Below are positions 6,597 to 8,214 of a DNA stretch of 8,214 nt, piece after piece; positions within the stretch are counted from its first letter, which is position 1, and each line of letters begins with the position of its first letter. Made by a program: the position numbers and the translations under genes. Below the pieces are notes generated by a model, which ran no database searches, had not been told where the DNA came from, and saw nothing but the letters and a program-made list of their open reading frames with translations. Source of the stretch: Verrucomicrobiota bacterium (GTDB lineage Bacteria > Verrucomicrobiota > Verrucomicrobiia > Chthoniobacterales > UBA10450); assembly GCA_003217835.1 (NCBI GenBank), contig QHMQ01000027.1, positions 561-8,774 of the forward strand, read 5' to 3'.

Positions 6597-6746
6597 ATGC
6601 TCTGGACAATCTTTGTGATCCTGCTCGTGCTTTGGCTGCTTGGATTAGTCAGCTCCTACACCTTGGGCGGATTCATTCACATCCTGCTCGTGATCGCCAT
6701 TGTCGTGCTGATTATCAATCTGATTCAAGGCCGGCGTCCCTTGTAA
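6597..6746 (+). CDS. Small lmo0937-like membrane protein, 49 aa
   Basis: A 49-residue, almost entirely hydrophobic protein: two membrane helices at about residues 4-18 and 26-43 separated by SSYTLGGF, with a short basic tail QGRRPL. Opening with MLWTIFVILLVLWLLG, with the YTLGGFIHILL centre, it matches my memory of the lmo0937 family of short membrane proteins, common in soil bacteria and of unknown function, often found near stress-related genes. The start is supported by AAAGGA five bases upstream. The next gene begins 10 nt after its stop, so the two probably form one transcript. The 125-nt region before it contains two short inverted repeats and no recognised gene. Confidence 0.85.
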   Translation: MLWTIFVILLVLWLLGLVSSYTLGGFIHILLVIAIVVLIINLIQGRRPL

Positions 6747-6756
6747 CTTCGCATCA

Positions 6757-6978
6757 ATGAAACCGGCTGGCATCGTCGGTATCATTCTCATCGTCGTCGG
6801 CATCATCGCTTTTGCTTACGGCGGGTTCACCTACACGACTCGCGAAAAAGTGATCGATGCCGGACCCCTTCAAGTGAGTGCGGACAAAGAGCACCACGTT
6901 CCGTTTTCCCCCGTGTTCGGCGGGATTTGTCTGGTCGGCGGAATCGTTCTCGTGATAGTCGGCAGCCGAAGAGCCTAA
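6757..6978 (+). CDS. DUF3185-like small membrane protein
   Basis: A 73-residue protein with two membrane helices: residues about 4-23 (AGIVGIILIVVGIIAFAYGG) and about 51-69 (VFGGICLVGGIVLVIVGS). The 26-residue loop between them contains TTREKVIDAGPLQVSADKEH. This layout and the loop match the DUF3185 family of inner-membrane proteins of unknown function. The gene starts 10 nt after the 49-aa membrane protein gene with no obvious ribosome binding site of its own, suggesting translation coupled to that gene. It ends 4 nt from the stop of the convergent HtrA protease gene. I know of no biochemical role. Confidence 0.85.
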   Translation: MKPAGIVGIILIVVGIIAFAYGGFTYTTREKVIDAGPLQVSADKEHHVPFSPVFGGICLVGGIVLVIVGSRRA

Positions 6979-6982
6979 TCGC

Positions 6983-8214
6983 CTAACTGGTGCCGGCTTT
7001 TAATACGGCAAAAGTTTTGTTCCCTTTTCGATCGAGATAGAATAGGACGCCGCGTCTGGGGTCAGCTTTGTTGAGAGCTTCGCGAAATGATTGCACGTTG
7101 GTGATCGGTTTGCCGTCCACTTCAGTAATGATGTCCTCGCGCTGAACGTCCTGCTGGGCGGCGAGGCTGTTGTCCGCGACATCGGTGACGATGACACCCT
7201 GCTGAACACTGAGGTGAAGGCGTTCAGCAACTTCTTTGGTTATTTCCTGCACCTGTAGTCCAAATTTACCGGCATCTTCTTGTTTCGGTTGGACAGGCTG
7301 GATTGGCTCATTTGAAGCCCGAGCAATCTCGTTAGGTAATTCACCCGTCCTTACGGGTACTTTTATCATCTGCCCTTTGCGCCAAACGGTCAGCTCGACA
7401 TTTTGGCCGATCTTCTTTTTCAAAACCTCGTGCTGGAGTTGTGAGTCGGTCTCGACCGGTGTCCCATCAACTTGCGTAATCACATCGAAGGGCCGCAAAT
7501 TGCTTTTGTAAGCAGGCGCGTCGGCTTCAACTGTGCGCACGACCACGCCCTTGTCGGCGCCTTTGAGCAAATCGCGGATTGAGGGATCGTCGCCGAGCGT
7601 CTCGATGCGGATGCCAAGCCAGGGCCGCAGGATTTTGTGGCCAGCGATAAGCTCGGCGCCGATCTCTTTGGCCATGTTGGCCGGGATAGCAAAACCCAGT
7701 CCACGGTTCATTCCGTTGATGAGCGTGTTCATGCCGATCACCTTGCCATCGATGTCGCAGAGTGGTCCGCCGCTGTTGCCTGGATTAATCGACGCGTCGG
7801 TCTGCAAATAATCGGAGATGGAATAGCCGCCGGTGGCGAGCAATTTGTTCCGGCCCTTGCCGCTCACCACGCCATAGGTAAACGTGTAGTCGAGCTTGAA
7901 CGGCGCTCCGATCGCGAAGGCAAATTGGCCTACCCGTACGCTGTCGCTGTCCCCGAGCTGAACGATCGGCAAATCTTTCGCGTCGATTTTAATTACGGCG
8001 ATATCAGTCTTCTCATCAGTGCCCACGACTCTGGCTGGGAATTCTCGGCCATCTCTCAATTTCACGTCGATTTTGTCAGCGCCCTCGACCACGTGAAAGT
8101 TCGTAAAGATATAACCGTCCGGCCGAACGATGAAACCGGAGCCTTCACTTTGGATCGGCTGGACTCCCTTCGGGTTACGGCGCTGATTGTTTTCATCAGG
8201 CGGTCCCTGGAAGA
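6983..8214 (-). CDS. DegP/DegQ-type HtrA serine protease, two PDZ domains (5' end outside window)
   Basis: Periplasmic quality-control protease, seen from just before its active site to its stop. The visible 409 residues hold an intact triad: His40 in TNFHVVEGAD (codon 8095-8093), Asp70 in KTDIAVIKID and Ser147 in INPGNSGGPL. Two PDZ domains follow, at about 197-290 (RPWLGIRIETLGDD, then VDGTPVETDSQL) and about 315-405 (FGLQVQEITKEVAERLHL, then DIITEVDGKPI). This is the architecture of DegP, DegQ and MucD. The frame stays open to the window edge, so the GTG at 8092 is an internal valine of the active-site block and not the start. The missing part would be the signal peptide and roughly the first hundred residues. 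The stop is only 4 nt from the convergent DUF3185-like gene. The gene appears intact and gives a direct contrast with the triad-less HtrA-like protein at 1443-2531. Confidence 0.96.
   Translation of the reverse strand, partial: FQGPPDENNQRRNPKGVQPIQSEGSGFIVRPDGYIFTNFHVVEGADKIDVKLRDGREFPARVVGTDEKTDIAVIKIDAKDLPIVQLGDSDSVRVGQFAFAIGAPFKLDYTFTYGVVSGKGRNKLLATGGYSISDYLQTDASINPGNSGGPLCDIDGKVIGMNTLINGMNRGLGFAIPANMAKEIGAELIAGHKILRPWLGIRIETLGDDPSIRDLLKGADKGVVVRTVEADAPAYKSNLRPFDVITQVDGTPVETDSQLQHEVLKKKIGQNVELTVWRKGQMIKVPVRTGELPNEIARASNEPIQPVQPKQEDAGKFGLQVQEITKEVAERLHLSVQQGVIVTDVADNSLAAQQDVQREDIITEVDGKPITNVQSFREALNKADPRRGVLFYLDRKGNKTFAVLKAGTS

Noticed and set aside
6974..6987. Tandem CCTAA words between the DUF3185-like gene and the HtrA stop
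   Set aside because: Only two copies, made of the overlapping stop-codon regions of the convergent genes; too short to call a repeat.

Overview
The window reads as a chromosomal segment of a Verrucomicrobiota-type bacterium, probably a soil Chthoniobacterales/Spartobacteria relative. This is an inference from remembered protein families (the sigma/anti-sigma pair, the small membrane proteins, the kinase-etherase fusion), not from a search. Gene density is high, intergenic gaps are short, and no stretch over 300 bases lacks a gene. I see no tRNA, rRNA, CRISPR array, insertion sequence or phage gene.

Left part (1-2531, all + strand): the C-terminal end of a YugP-like membrane zinc metallopeptidase; an ECF-type sigma factor broken by an internal deletion of about 26 nt; a single-span membrane protein that looks like its anti-sigma factor; and, overlapping that by 23 nt, an exported HtrA-like protein with a PDZ domain. 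This last protein has lost all three catalytic-triad residues (His to Thr, Asp to Gly, Ser to Ala), so it is a pseudoprotease. The order sigma / membrane anti-sigma / HtrA-like protein recalls envelope-stress loci such as algU-mucABCD, but with a dead protease in the HtrA position. This is the most interesting unit in the window.

Middle part (2547-6471): ligA, the NAD-dependent DNA ligase, on the - strand with an unusual lysine/serine-rich insert of about 36 residues in its helix-hairpin-helix region. Divergent from it across 33 bp is a fused gene for amino-sugar recycling: an N-terminal BadF/NagK-type sugar kinase joined to a MurQ etherase. Together these would take MurNAc to MurNAc-6-phosphate and then to GlcNAc-6-phosphate plus lactate. 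The MurQ half carries a second internal deletion of about 35 nt with a frameshift.

Right part (6597-8214): a two-gene unit of small membrane proteins (lmo0937-like, 49 aa; DUF3185-like, 73 aa) preceded by two short inverted repeats, then the convergent 3' part of a normal, catalytically intact DegP/DegQ-type HtrA protease with two PDZ domains, cut by the window edge. This protease is an internal reference that makes the lost triad of the first HtrA-like protein easy to see.

Both broken genes lose a number of bases equal to 2 modulo 3 inside a conserved block. Whether these are assembly errors or real lesions decides how much of the sigma and MurQ biology survives; the sequence alone cannot settle it.
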